A model generated the notes under the pieces. The model worked only from the letters and a program-made list of their open reading frames with translations, ran no database searches and was not told the origin of the DNA. The position numbers and the translations under genes are program-made. A stretch of 64,000 nucleotides of DNA from Bacteroidota bacterium (GTDB taxonomy: Bacteria; Bacteroidota; Bacteroidia; Cytophagales; Cyclobacteriaceae): positions 1-64,000 of the forward strand of contig JAFDZA010000010.1 in the NCBI GenBank assembly GCA_018267135.1, written 5' to 3'. Shown one piece after another: positions 25,778 through 34,087 of the stretch; position 1 is the first letter of the stretch, and the number at the start of each line of letters is the position of its first letter.

Positions 25778-27271
25778 TTAATTACCGAAAACATCGATCG
25801 TTCGTATTACGCCAAACAGCACCAGGGTGCTGTTGTTGGTTACTCCATCGCTAATGGTATAGCCATCGTTTAGAGTGCCCATGCGGGCTGCGTTGGGAAA
25901 ATACTCTGCGTAAATTTTAAGCCGGTTGTGGGCGTAGTAGGTTACGTTCACACCGGTGGCTTTTATCTGCTTCATATTAGGGTAGTTCTCCATTATGTAA
26001 TAGGCTTCCAAATGTTTCTTTTTAAAATCATCGCTGCCAAAAGAAAAACGCGGACCCAGCATTAAACGCGAAAAAGCAGCAGCCCCTTTTCCTGTATCGG
26101 TTATCTCAGTTGATGCAATAGAACTTGAAAATCTGTAGGACTTACTAAAACCCCGATCGCCCAATAAATACATAACATTCAATTGAACTTCGGGTAGTCC
26201 TAAAAATGCCTGGCCACCATATTGATACCGATACGATGCGTTACTCCCGGGCAACGGCATATACCCACCAAACCCATTGGCCATGATGCCTATTCCAAAA
26301 TTATTACCATAGTAAGGCCAAAACTGTAGGCCTATATCATAATTGAGTGTGGCCACTGAGCCATTTTCAATTGTTTGAGTTGTCGTATTCTGATACCCTA
26401 CCACATTTGAAATTACCTCGTTGTTATAAGTTGGCATTAAGGCAAAGGAAAAACCCTGTGTGAAATTAAACCGCCAGGTGTTTGCCGTCTGAATGTTTTG
26501 AGGCTTGTCTTTCCCTACGTTGGCATAAATAAAACCACCCAGGTAATACATCATCCCAACTTCTGCGGCACCGGCTGCTACTTCCTGTTTTTCGCGTGTT
26601 TTTTGTTCTTGATCTAATCTTTTATTCAGTTGGCTCCTTATCGCTTCTTGCTTTTTGGCAATGAGGCTGGTCTCTTCAGGATGATCGTTTTTGTAATTCT
26701 CCAATAAAGCAATGGCCTCTTTCTCTTTACCTTGCTTTACTAAGTCATCGGCCTGGCTTTGCGCACGGTTAAAGCTTTGGGAGTTGTAGTTGCCTTGAAT
26801 GGAGGTGCTACTTAGGCTTTGAGTCGTTCCGTTACAAACATTTTTTGCCTGAGCCTGCGAACGATTAATCAGATCTATATTTTCGTTTTGACTGTAAAAC
26901 ATCAAATCAAATTCGCCAAAAATCTTGTTTTCAAAACCGGCAAAAGTGTGCGACTGGTATGTTATACTGGTTGATTCGCCCGCCCGAGAAGTAAGACAAG
27001 AGATGCTGAAAGGGGTTCTTCCGTAGAAATAAAAAAATATTTTGTCAAGCGTGACGGAGTTACTTGTTCTGTTTTTTACTTCTAGCGAGTAATGGTAATA
27101 ATATCCCGTTACTCCGTTACCGCTTTGACTTTGACAGGAACCCAGGTAACTGCTTTTAAGAATAACCTGTAATCCATTTGCGCAAGATGCCAACTCATTA
27201 ATATCTGGCGATTGGGCAAAGGTGTGTGTGCAGGAGAGTATAACCATGAAAAGGAGTAAATGATTTTTCAT
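25778..27271 (-). CDS. Exported protein with N-terminal beta-domain, coiled region and C-terminal barrel
   Basis: A 497-residue protein. Signal peptide (1-19, ending TFAQ); an N-terminal Ig-like or beta-sandwich part with paired Cys (about 20-130); a Gln/Lys/Glu-rich helical part with a TPR-like unit (about 160-235, VKQGKEKEAIALLENYKNDHPEE); then a C-terminal half of Gly- and Tyr-rich strands typical of an outer-membrane barrel. It has no catalytic motif. It lies in the minus-strand run between the PIG-L deacetylase and the YD-repeat lipoprotein, and is probably co-transcribed with the latter. I do not recognise a named family. Confidence 0.65.
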   Translation of the reverse strand: MKNHLLLFMVILSCTHTFAQSPDINELASCANGLQVILKSSYLGSCQSQSGNGVTGYYYHYSLEVKNRTSNSVTLDKIFFYFYGRTPFSISCLTSRAGESTSITYQSHTFAGFENKIFGEFDLMFYSQNENIDLINRSQAQAKNVCNGTTQSLSSTSIQGNYNSQSFNRAQSQADDLVKQGKEKEAIALLENYKNDHPEETSLIAKKQEAIRSQLNKRLDQEQKTREKQEVAAGAAEVGMMYYLGGFIYANVGKDKPQNIQTANTWRFNFTQGFSFALMPTYNNEVISNVVGYQNTTTQTIENGSVATLNYDIGLQFWPYYGNNFGIGIMANGFGGYMPLPGSNASYRYQYGGQAFLGLPEVQLNVMYLLGDRGFSKSYRFSSSIASTEITDTGKGAAAFSRLMLGPRFSFGSDDFKKKHLEAYYIMENYPNMKQIKATGVNVTYYAHNRLKIYAEYFPNAARMGTLNDGYTISDGVTNNSTLVLFGVIRTIDVFGN

Positions 27272-27295
27272 TTTCTTTATAGTTTATTTTATCAA

Positions 27296-28207
27296 TCAAT
27301 ACTTTAATAAAGGATAATTATTTCGGGCCAGCATTCGGAATAATTTTTTGGCTTCTTCAACTTTGTTCTTGGCGTTTATGTCGAAGAAAACAAACTCTTC
27401 TACATCATTTTTTCCGAAAGTGGTGTATTGCATGGCTCCTTGCGATTTATGTTCGGCCGTTTCCCAGTTTACCACAACATGGTAATCCATTTTATTTTTA
27501 TAGCCTATCTTCTGGCTTAAGTCAAAAGTGAAATCCGATATGGTGCGGCTGGCGGCCGTTTCGGGGTAGCCGTTTAACAGGGTAAATGTTTTTTCGCGTG
27601 GTTCATCTTTGATGACCCCCAAAATAGTGGGTCTGCTCTTCGGCTCAAAAGTATTGAGCGTACGTAATGCCAAAATAGAAGCCGCTTTATGCTGGCCATG
27701 CGTACCCTCTTCGGGTAAGATGCAAAAAATAAAATCGTAATTATTTTGTTTCATTACTTCTGCTATTCGGGTCTTTACTAAGGGCACATTCCAAAATGTG
27801 TCGAGCGGGGCATGAGGATTCAGGCTGTACTTATCATCTTTTTGATCTAAGAAAAAGATATTGCGCAACCCGATAATTTTGCCGGCATTCATCAATTCTC
27901 TTTTTCGGATGATAGGCAGGTATTGCCGTCCTATTTTGGGATTCGTTAGTTCGAGTTGGTAATACTCATTGCCGAGTGTAGAATATTTATATCCGCCCTC
28001 CCCGTTTGTTACGCAGACCAAATCTACTTTGGCTTTGTAATCGTGAGTAAGTTTATAAATCGTGCCGGAGCAGAACGATTCATCATCCGGATGAGCCATC
28101 ACCAATAACACTTTTATATTGGTCGTGTCAAACGATTGGCCACGTAAAGTTATCGTTGTTAAAAAGATACCGGCACACAAGAAAGCAACGAATGAAACCT
28201 TGTTCAT
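27296..28207 (-). CDS. Exported PIG-L family N-acetyl deacetylase
   Basis: A 303-residue protein with a signal peptide (about 1-24). The LmbE/PIG-L zinc motif AHPDDE is at 38-43, and the second metal-ligand region is THGQHKAAS. The family removes acetyl groups from N-acetylglucosamine-type substrates (GlcNAc-PI, MshB, BshB, chitin oligosaccharides). Its export points to a periplasmic or surface glycan rather than bacillithiol synthesis. It lies between a Gly-rich exported protein and an outer-membrane barrel protein, both of which it may help to process or display, although that is inference only. Confidence 0.87.
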   Translation of the reverse strand: MNKVSFVAFLCAGIFLTTITLRGQSFDTTNIKVLLVMAHPDDESFCSGTIYKLTHDYKAKVDLVCVTNGEGGYKYSTLGNEYYQLELTNPKIGRQYLPIIRKRELMNAGKIIGLRNIFFLDQKDDKYSLNPHAPLDTFWNVPLVKTRIAEVMKQNNYDFIFCILPEEGTHGQHKAASILALRTLNTFEPKSRPTILGVIKDEPREKTFTLLNGYPETAASRTISDFTFDLSQKIGYKNKMDYHVVVNWETAEHKSQGAMQYTTFGKNDVEEFVFFDINAKNKVEEAKKLFRMLARNNYPLLKY

Positions 28208-28238
28208 ATTTTTACTTTAGAGTAATGGAAATTGAGAG

Positions 28239-30116
28239 TTACCAACTTAACTTAACCGATGCACTGGTGATTGTGGTCCGTCCTTTTCTTCCGCTGGTTC
28301 CATCGCGGCCATCGTTGCTGTCCCTTCCATAAACATTCGATCCTCTTCCATCATTGCCCGAGTTTCCTCTTGGGCCGCTTCGGGTTCGTACCCCGGCTTG
28401 AGTACACAAGCCACCCGATCCGCCTACTCCGCCTGCTCCACCTCTACCTCCTTGGCCCGCTCTACCGCCCCGGCCTCCTTTTCCCGCATGGCCACTTTGC
28501 CCGGGCTCGTTGGTGATGTTAATCAGGTCTTTATATTTATCGCAGGCAGGATCTATGGATAGCCTAACTACGGCACCGCTTCCTCCATTTCCTCCATCCC
28601 CTCCGGGGGCTGCATCGCCACCACCGGCACCATCTCCGCCACGTCCTCCATTACCTCCCTTTCTACCATCTTCGCAGAGACTACCTTGTTGACCTTTGCC
28701 GCCATTTGCCCCCGAGTGGCCATCGCCTCCATCGCCTCCATTTCCACCATCGCCACCGTTTCCGCCATCGCCACCGTTGGCCGATATATCCACTCGGCTT
28801 TTGTTTGCATCAATTTTAAAATTTTCTATTCTGACTCCATTCGTTACATATCCTTTTAAATAATCATTTCCATTTTCGGTAACGCAGGTAACATATATCT
28901 GTAGGTTGATTGCATCGGCACCATTCTCGCCTACCCCACCGGGTAAACCATTTCCGCCATTTGTTCCATTGGCGCCAGCCTGGCCGTCTCCACCTAATCC
29001 TGTTGCCAGCGCTCCTAAAAGACTCCCCACAGCACTGCCGCTACCGGCACTACCACCTCTCATACCATTCGAGCCTTTTTTCCCATCGGATCCTTTTTGT
29101 CCATTGAAATCAAACGAAACGCTGGGGAAAAAAATGGAGCGATCTTCCTTGCCTTCAGTCTTTGATTTTAAACTCTTAGCAGAAATACTGATTGTATTTC
29201 CTTTTAACTGAGTTACGTTGCTTGGCACTGTTAAAATGCCATTCCCTTTTTCCACTGTAAATGTGCAGTTGGAACATGCTACAGCAAAGTCACTGTAATG
29301 GAAACGGCTGTTTCCTGAGTCGTCATCTAGAGTGCCTGAGTAATGACCTGTTGAACCAATGAAAGTGGTGTCTTTGTATGAAGCCAGTATCACATAAAAT
29401 TTATCACCGGGTTTAATAGGTTCATTTTTTGCAGCCTGTCCATCTGAGAAATTATAAAAGAAAAATCCTATTTTATTTGCGAGAGCCTGCGTTTCATTAA
29501 TTCTTCGTATGCTCTCTATTCTTTCTTTGGCATCTTTTGCATGAATGCTATTAGGGTATTGGCTGACAAAAGCAGATAATGTTTCCTTATCATCTTTTTG
29601 AGCCGCTTCCATCCAAACAATTTCTGATATGGCGTTTTCCAATGATGGCCTGAAACGATTTAAGGATTCATTCAATCCCAATGTAAAATTTTCATAGTGA
29701 TCCCATTTGCCCCGAAAATATTCAGTATAAGAAGTGGTGCCATCGTAGGTTGATGTTCCGCTTTTATGCTTCACCGAATATTTACCGTTTACAATAAAAC
29801 TCTTATGATCTTTATCGAAATTGAGATCTATCTTAATTGTATGCCGGCCCAAGTTTTGGCCAGCCTGATCAATGTTATTCAGCCCGGTTTTTTGAAGCCA
29901 CTGAATGGTTTCCTTTTCTAAGGAAGCAAAATACTCTTGTGCCCGGCCTTTGTCGCAAGAAAAATTGACAGCTACTGAAAAGGGCTCGCTTGTATTGGCT
30001 TCTTGAGCTTTAACTTTTATCCCGGTAAATAAAAATATACCGGACATTAATGTTAATAGAGTTTGGGGGGCTACTAAACAACATCTTTTTTTCGGTAACA
30101 GAGAGCGTGTTTTCAT
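28239..30116 (-). CDS. Exported collagen-like Gly-rich protein
   Basis: A 625-residue protein. N-terminal export signal (about 20-38, ending VKAQ), then a globular part (about 40-320), then a C-terminal half dominated by Gly-x-x and GGDGGN-type triplets (about 335-620) interrupted by a beta-rich island (NLQIYVTCVTENGNDYLKGY). Such repeats form collagen-like or polyglycine-II helices; extended Gly-rich stalks are known in surface adhesins. The globular part contains a TPR-like unit (FVSQYPNSIHAKDAKERI). No C-terminal sorting signal is obvious. The repeats are encoded by low-complexity DNA, so many overlapping false ORFs appear here. Confidence 0.8.
   Translation of the reverse strand: MKTRSLLPKKRCCLVAPQTLLTLMSGIFLFTGIKVKAQEANTSEPFSVAVNFSCDKGRAQEYFASLEKETIQWLQKTGLNNIDQAGQNLGRHTIKIDLNFDKDHKSFIVNGKYSVKHKSGTSTYDGTTSYTEYFRGKWDHYENFTLGLNESLNRFRPSLENAISEIVWMEAAQKDDKETLSAFVSQYPNSIHAKDAKERIESIRRINETQALANKIGFFFYNFSDGQAAKNEPIKPGDKFYVILASYKDTTFIGSTGHYSGTLDDDSGNSRFHYSDFAVACSNCTFTVEKGNGILTVPSNVTQLKGNTISISAKSLKSKTEGKEDRSIFFPSVSFDFNGQKGSDGKKGSNGMRGGSAGSGSAVGSLLGALATGLGGDGQAGANGTNGGNGLPGGVGENGADAINLQIYVTCVTENGNDYLKGYVTNGVRIENFKIDANKSRVDISANGGDGGNGGDGGNGGDGGDGHSGANGGKGQQGSLCEDGRKGGNGGRGGDGAGGGDAAPGGDGGNGGSGAVVRLSIDPACDKYKDLINITNEPGQSGHAGKGGRGGRAGQGGRGGAGGVGGSGGLCTQAGVRTRSGPRGNSGNDGRGSNVYGRDSNDGRDGTSGRKGRTTITSASVKLSW
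28560..28790 (-). repeat. Low-complexity GGx-coding repeat
   Basis: Short tandem units reading on the plus strand as CCTCCATCGCC-like or CCACCATCGCC-like blocks encode GGDGGNGG and related triplets. Such DNA is prone to length change. Confidence 0.7.
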
Positions 30117-30213
30117 AGGTGGGGTAGTTTGTTAGTTTCTTTTTTTAGACCTGCATTTGTTAACTTATGTTATTTCAAAAAAATGAGATAATTAATTCGT
30201 ATTACGAAAATGC

Positions 30214-30573
30214 TTAGTACCGATCGTCCCATTCCATTTCTGCATTGAAGTTGCCATCTCCACCTTCTCTTTTACACCAATCGATGGCAAGGTTAATAGC
30301 ATCCTGAGGCGTTCTTGCTCCGGCCGAACATCCGATGGCTCCATTGGCGCTTCGCACAATGGCACCGTATCCTTTTCCGGCATACGATAGTATTCGCTGT
30401 GGATTAGTGGCTCCTTCATTAACGGCTTTGTTATAAGCACACTGGTTGGTGTTATTAATGTTGCCTCCGCCCCAGCATACACCAAAGGCCCGGTTGGAGC
30501 CGGCATAAACTACTGTTTGACTTTGTGCTTTTAGGCCGCACAAAAAAATTGCTAAACAAAATGTTATTTTCAT
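30214..30573 (-). CDS. Small exported DUF4189-like protein
   Basis: A 119-residue protein with a signal peptide (about 1-18, ending KAQSQ). The remainder resembles DUF4189: alternating Gly/Ala-rich strands with four Cys (33, 45, 82, 100) that could form two disulfides in the periplasm, GYGAIVRSANGAIGCSAG and a late DAINLAIDWC helix. Function is unknown for this family. The start at 30573 is chosen because it directly precedes a normal signal peptide; an in-frame ATG at 30696 would add 41 residues without such features. The gene lies upstream of the collagen-like gene, 97 nt apart. Confidence 0.68.
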   Translation of the reverse strand: MKITFCLAIFLCGLKAQSQTVVYAGSNRAFGVCWGGGNINNTNQCAYNKAVNEGATNPQRILSYAGKGYGAIVRSANGAIGCSAGARTPQDAINLAIDWCKREGGDGNFNAEMEWDDRY

Positions 30574-30862
30574 ACAACTAATTTTTTCTTGCTTATTGAA
30601 ATCTATCATAGGGGTTAATTTTTTTTGAGGTGATGTATCATATTGAAAGTTTGCTTTTGGTTGTTCAAAGAATTGAATTATGCTGTTTACCCACAATACT
30701 TACTTCTTAGTATTTTCATTTTCTGTTTAAGTTTTTCTTTTCAATTCCAAACCCTGAATCAAAAATAGAATGAGAGATAGCGCTGGGGAATACCCATTTG
30801 TGGGTATTTAAAAAAATAATGTGTGGCAGAAGAACCGTTCTGATCAAATTCTTTTCTGAGCC
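30574..30862. other. Intergenic region between the DUF4189-like gene and the RAYT element
   Basis: AT-rich, with one strong hairpin at 30789-30808 (AATACCCA / TGGGTATT, 4-nt loop TTTG). The half-site ACCCACA also occurs alone near 30692. No gene was supported. The region should hold the promoter of the minus-strand DUF4189-like gene. Confidence 0.4.
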
Positions 30863-30884
30863 TGTCAGGTCTTCCGACCTGACA
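30863..30884. repeat. REP-like palindrome, left of RAYT
   Basis: TGTCAGGTC-TTCC-GACCTGACA: perfect 9-bp arms with a 4-nt loop, 37 nt upstream of the transposase start. It matches the palindrome at 31481-31502 in arm sequence and loop size. Confidence 0.8.
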
Positions 30885-30887
30885 CAG

Positions 30888-30917
30888 TTTGCACTCAAAC
30901 AGAAACCTCTATCTTCG
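30888..30917 (+). promoter_or_regulatory. Promoter of the RAYT gene
   Basis: TTTG (30888-30891), an 18-nt spacer, then TATCTTCG (30910-30917), one mismatch from TANNTTTG. The ATG at 30922 follows 4 nt later, so the mRNA would be nearly leaderless. Confidence 0.4.
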
Positions 30918-30921
30918 TTCC

Positions 30922-31470
30922 ATGGCCCTTCGCGGACGAACTCATTTTTTAGATGAGCAATGCTTCTTTGTTACCACCACGTGCTACAACTGGTATCACT
31001 TGCTCAAAGCCGATGCCTGCAAAAAAATTGTTAGCGACAGCATCAATTTTCTGAACAAGAAGTATGAGTCATCCACGCTGGGCTATGTGATCATGCCTAA
31101 CCACCTTCATTTGATCATCTACTTCAACAAAACCAACCAACTTTCTAATTGGATGCGAGACTTAAAGAAGTTCACTTCCGTAATGATCCGGCAAGAGATT
31201 GATAGGTCGGGCGACCTTGTGCTGTTGGAGAAGCTGCGTGTGCCCAAAATGAAACAAGTCTTTAAAGTGTGGCAAGATCGGTTTGATGACGTTTATCTTG
31301 CGAGCAAGAAGGTTTTAGAAATGAAGCTGGAGTACATTCATACTAATCCATTACAAGAGCATTGGAATTTAGTTTCGCGCCCGGAGCTTTGGCACGACTC
31401 AAGTGCTATGTTTTATGAGTTGAGTGAACAGCCTCAAGTTGTGATCACCGATTACAGAGATTATTTTTAG
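30922..31470 (+). mobile_element. REP-associated tyrosine transposase (RAYT), Y1_Tnp/IS200-like
   Basis: A 182-residue single-strand DNA transposase. The HuH metal-binding motif is HLH (61-63, in VIMPNHLHLII), and YIHTNP (138-143) is the signature of the REP-associated branch, with Tyr138 a candidate nucleophile. These single-copy proteins cut and join at REP palindromes and are thought to spread them, but usually do not move themselves. Matching palindromes lie on both sides (30863-30884 and 31481-31502). The start at 30922 is preferred over 30889 because the extra codons overlap the promoter. It is the only plus-strand gene in a long minus-strand run, as expected of an insertion. Confidence 0.88.
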
Positions 31471-31480
31471 ATTTCGGTTG

Positions 31481-31502
31481 CGTCAGGTCGTAAGACCTGA
31501 CG
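31481..31502. repeat. REP-like palindrome, right of RAYT
   Basis: CGTCAGGTC-GTAA-GACCTGACG: perfect 9-bp arms, 4-nt loop, 10 nt after the transposase stop. The inner eight bases of each arm equal those of the left palindrome. Confidence 0.8.
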
Positions 31503-31560
31503 AGCACACAAGACCTGACGAGCACACAAGACCTTGACGAGCACTCAAAGACCTGACAGG
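31494..31560. repeat. Tandem array of REP half-sites
   Basis: Four GACCTGAC-type half-sites spaced by GAGCACACAA-like linkers give a unit of about 18-19 nt (one copy reads GACCTTGAC). The array begins within the right palindrome. It is too short and lacks unique spacers, so it is not CRISPR. Confidence 0.7.
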
Positions 31561-31611
31561 CACACAACACAACTCGAATCGATACTGGTGGAGGTGTTTT
31601 TAAGTTGACTG

Positions 31612-32229
31612 CTAAAATTTGTATTTGCTTTCTAAGGCATAGCGCAGCAATTCGCCTGCGCCTTTCAAGTTAAGGATGCGGATCATGTTTTTGCGGTGTG
31701 TTTCTACCGTGGCCTTGCCTATGAACAGACTATCGGCTATTTCCTGATTGGTTTTTCCTAAGGCTACCAATTTTAAAATTTCAATTTGCCGCTGGGTAAG
31801 CAAACCCTTGGTGGAAGGTTGTGAAATTACCTCCGGAACAATAATGCCCGGATCGTAATAATTGTTTCCCGCATAGACGGTGTGAACAGCAAAAAGCAAC
31901 TCTTTTAAATTGGAATTTTTAAGGATATACCCGCGTGCCCCGGCTTGCAACATCTGGCGAACGGCCTCGTCCTGATCGAACATGGTGAAGGCAATTATTT
32001 TAATGGCGGGGTCGGATTTTAAAATTTGTTGCGTGGCCTCAACGCCATCCATTATTGGCATGCGGATATCGGTAATCACTACATCGGGTTTTTTCTTTTT
32101 CACCAGTTCGCATAAAGCCTTTCCATCGTTGGCAAAGCCCACCAACCGGATGTCGTCTTCGTGCTGTATGAAGGAACTGATTCCGTCTATCAGCGCGTTG
32201 TGGTCTTCCGCTATTACCAATCTAATCAT
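31612..32229 (-). CDS. LuxR/NarL-family response regulator
   Basis: A 205-residue protein: receiver domain (about 1-120) with phospho-acceptor Asp54 (VVITDIRMP), acidic pocket (IAEDH) and conserved Thr/Lys positions (IIAFTMFD, GYILKNS), then a LuxR-type HTH (about 140-200, LTQRQIEILKLVALGKTNQEIADSLF). It is the partner of the histidine kinase gene, with which it overlaps by 8 nt. The start at 32229 is set by the typical MIRLVIAEDH opening and the overlap. Targets are unknown; the adjacent exported-protein region is a possibility. Confidence 0.93.
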   Translation of the reverse strand: MIRLVIAEDHNALIDGISSFIQHEDDIRLVGFANDGKALCELVKKKKPDVVITDIRMPIMDGVEATQQILKSDPAIKIIAFTMFDQDEAVRQMLQAGARGYILKNSNLKELLFAVHTVYAGNNYYDPGIIVPEVISQPSTKGLLTQRQIEILKLVALGKTNQEIADSLFIGKATVETHRKNMIRILNLKGAGELLRYALESKYKF

Positions 32230-34075
32230 GGCGCAGGGGGATATCGAATATAACGGTGGTTCCTTTCTGAAGAATCGAATCAATCGTAACCTGGCCGCTC
32301 AGGTTTTCAACTCTTTTCTGTATGGAATACAAGCCCATGGTTTCGCGTGGTTTAATGGTGGTAATATCGAACCCCACCCCATTGTCTTCTACCATTCCGT
32401 TCACAGAGTCTTCGTGCCGGGTTAAATGAATGAACACTTCGGTGGCATGGGCATATTTAATTACGTTGGTAATCAATTCCTGAATAATTCTGAAAATGGT
32501 TATTTCGAGTGTGCTCTCTAACCGCGTATCCAGACCATGTGCCTCCACCTGAATGGAAAGCTGGTTGGCCTGCGATACTTTGGCCGCGAAGTTTTGGATA
32601 GCGGGCAGCAGCCCGTCTTGGGCATCCATGCCGGCATGGCTGGCGTGGGCAATGGTGCGCACTTTTTGGTAGGCTTCTTTTATCAGGTCTTCAGTTTTCT
32701 GAAACAACGAATGTTGTTCCGGGCTCAATTCATTTTGTTGTAGCTTCAGATTTTGAATATAAAGTTTCAGGGTGGCAAGGGTGCTGCCCAGGTGATCGTG
32801 CAAATCATTGGCCATGCGCTGCCTTTCTTTTTCCTGACCTTCAATCATGAGGTCGATGCCATGAATTTCCTGATCTTTCAATTGTTTCTCCAGTTTCATA
32901 GCCTGCACTACTTTAGCCTGCAACTGCAATTTGGCTTTAGTTCGCTGATTGGCATATACAAAATAGCCTATCCCCAGCAGCAGCCCTACGGTGGAAAGAG
33001 CATAGATGAGCCAGGTTTCTTCTTGCTTTAATTGGAGGTTGGCATTTTCTTTTTCGTGGGTTTCGAGCTCTACGTTGAGGCGGTTTATTTCTAACGTATT
33101 TTTGCGGAAGTCAAGTTGAAATTCTTGTGAATTCCCCTTCCAAAGAAAATAGAAAGCGCTGTCGTATTTCTTTTCCGCTTTCATCAGAAAAGCAGCATGA
33201 AAATTTAAATTCATATTGGATGTAAGCGTATCGGCTTTATTAACCTCATGGCGCGCACGAGTAAGATATAGGTGAGCCGAATCATATTTTTTTTTATTGA
33301 TTTCAATCAACATCAGTCTTAGTGCCCCGTTAAAACGATGATAATGGAGGAAGGGGTAGTTTTTTGCTTGTTTAATGGCTTTGTGGTAATACGTAGTGGC
33401 CTCTGCTGTATTTTTTTTTATATCAAATTGAATGGCCTTTTCGTAAAAAACATAGGTCAACAATAGGCTTTCTGGGTTCAGTGTGTGCTCTAACTCATCA
33501 ATAGCTGGTGTTAGTTTAAAATACTCATCTTCCAGGTTGAAGGTTTGAGTTAAAAAAATCATTTTGTAAATAATAACCCAAAAATGATCGATCGGATCAG
33601 ACTGAAGGCTTTCAAAGTGCTTGAGGTAAGCTAAATGATAATTGCTGTTTTGAAAAACTTCATATTTATAGTACTTAAGCAATGCTAGCAGGCACATTTT
33701 AATCATAGAGTTGTTGCCAACCTTTTTGGCACGTTGGTAGGCCTCGTAAAATTTTTTGTAGGCATCTCCTCTCTCCCGGTCATAAAACAGACTGATGTAT
33801 CCCTGGCTCAGGGTACGAATTAAAAATAGCGTGGGTTCGTCCGTTTCTGTTGCCGGAGATTCTCTAAACTTGTTTTTATCAATCTGGCCTTCGTAAAAAA
33901 GAATGTCGGCCAGCTGGGTCATTTCAAAACGAAGCCGTAAATCACTCTCGAGATTCGCTTCCTGCCTGGCCTCATTAAATTCCAGATTGTTTAAATGCAG
34001 GATATATTTTTCTATATCTGCTACCGATTTTTTCGGCCAGAGTACAGCGCAGGCAAAAAGCAAAAACCATTTCAA
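32222..34075 (-). CDS. Sensor histidine kinase, HisKA_3 type with periplasmic TPR sensor
   Basis: A 617-residue kinase. N-terminal export/anchor segment (1-19), a long helical TPR-like sensor region (about 20-330), one transmembrane helix (about 355-375), a coiled coil, then the HisKA_3 dimerisation domain with phospho-His426 (MANDLHDHLGSTLA) and a HATPase domain (N box ELITNVIKYAHA, G1 EDNGVGFD, G2 MGLYSIQKRV). It would phosphorylate the NarL-type regulator encoded next to it. TPR-sensor kinases of this plan are frequent in Bacteroidota; the signal is not known. Confidence 0.93.
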   Translation of the reverse strand: MKWFLLFACAVLWPKKSVADIEKYILHLNNLEFNEARQEANLESDLRLRFEMTQLADILFYEGQIDKNKFRESPATETDEPTLFLIRTLSQGYISLFYDRERGDAYKKFYEAYQRAKKVGNNSMIKMCLLALLKYYKYEVFQNSNYHLAYLKHFESLQSDPIDHFWVIIYKMIFLTQTFNLEDEYFKLTPAIDELEHTLNPESLLLTYVFYEKAIQFDIKKNTAEATTYYHKAIKQAKNYPFLHYHRFNGALRLMLIEINKKKYDSAHLYLTRARHEVNKADTLTSNMNLNFHAAFLMKAEKKYDSAFYFLWKGNSQEFQLDFRKNTLEINRLNVELETHEKENANLQLKQEETWLIYALSTVGLLLGIGYFVYANQRTKAKLQLQAKVVQAMKLEKQLKDQEIHGIDLMIEGQEKERQRMANDLHDHLGSTLATLKLYIQNLKLQQNELSPEQHSLFQKTEDLIKEAYQKVRTIAHASHAGMDAQDGLLPAIQNFAAKVSQANQLSIQVEAHGLDTRLESTLEITIFRIIQELITNVIKYAHATEVFIHLTRHEDSVNGMVEDNGVGFDITTIKPRETMGLYSIQKRVENLSGQVTIDSILQKGTTVIFDIPLRHD

Positions 34076-34087
34076 CCTGTTATAATT

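Noticed and set aside
28271..29211. Several Pro- or Met-rich ORFs opposite or in other frames of the Gly-rich gene
   Set aside because: They arise from GGx-coding simple sequence, which stays open in most frames; the composition is not that of a protein.
31494..31560. Tandem short repeats considered as a CRISPR array
   Set aside because: Units are 18-19 nt with near-identical linkers and no unique spacers; no cas genes are in the window. They fit REP half-sites.
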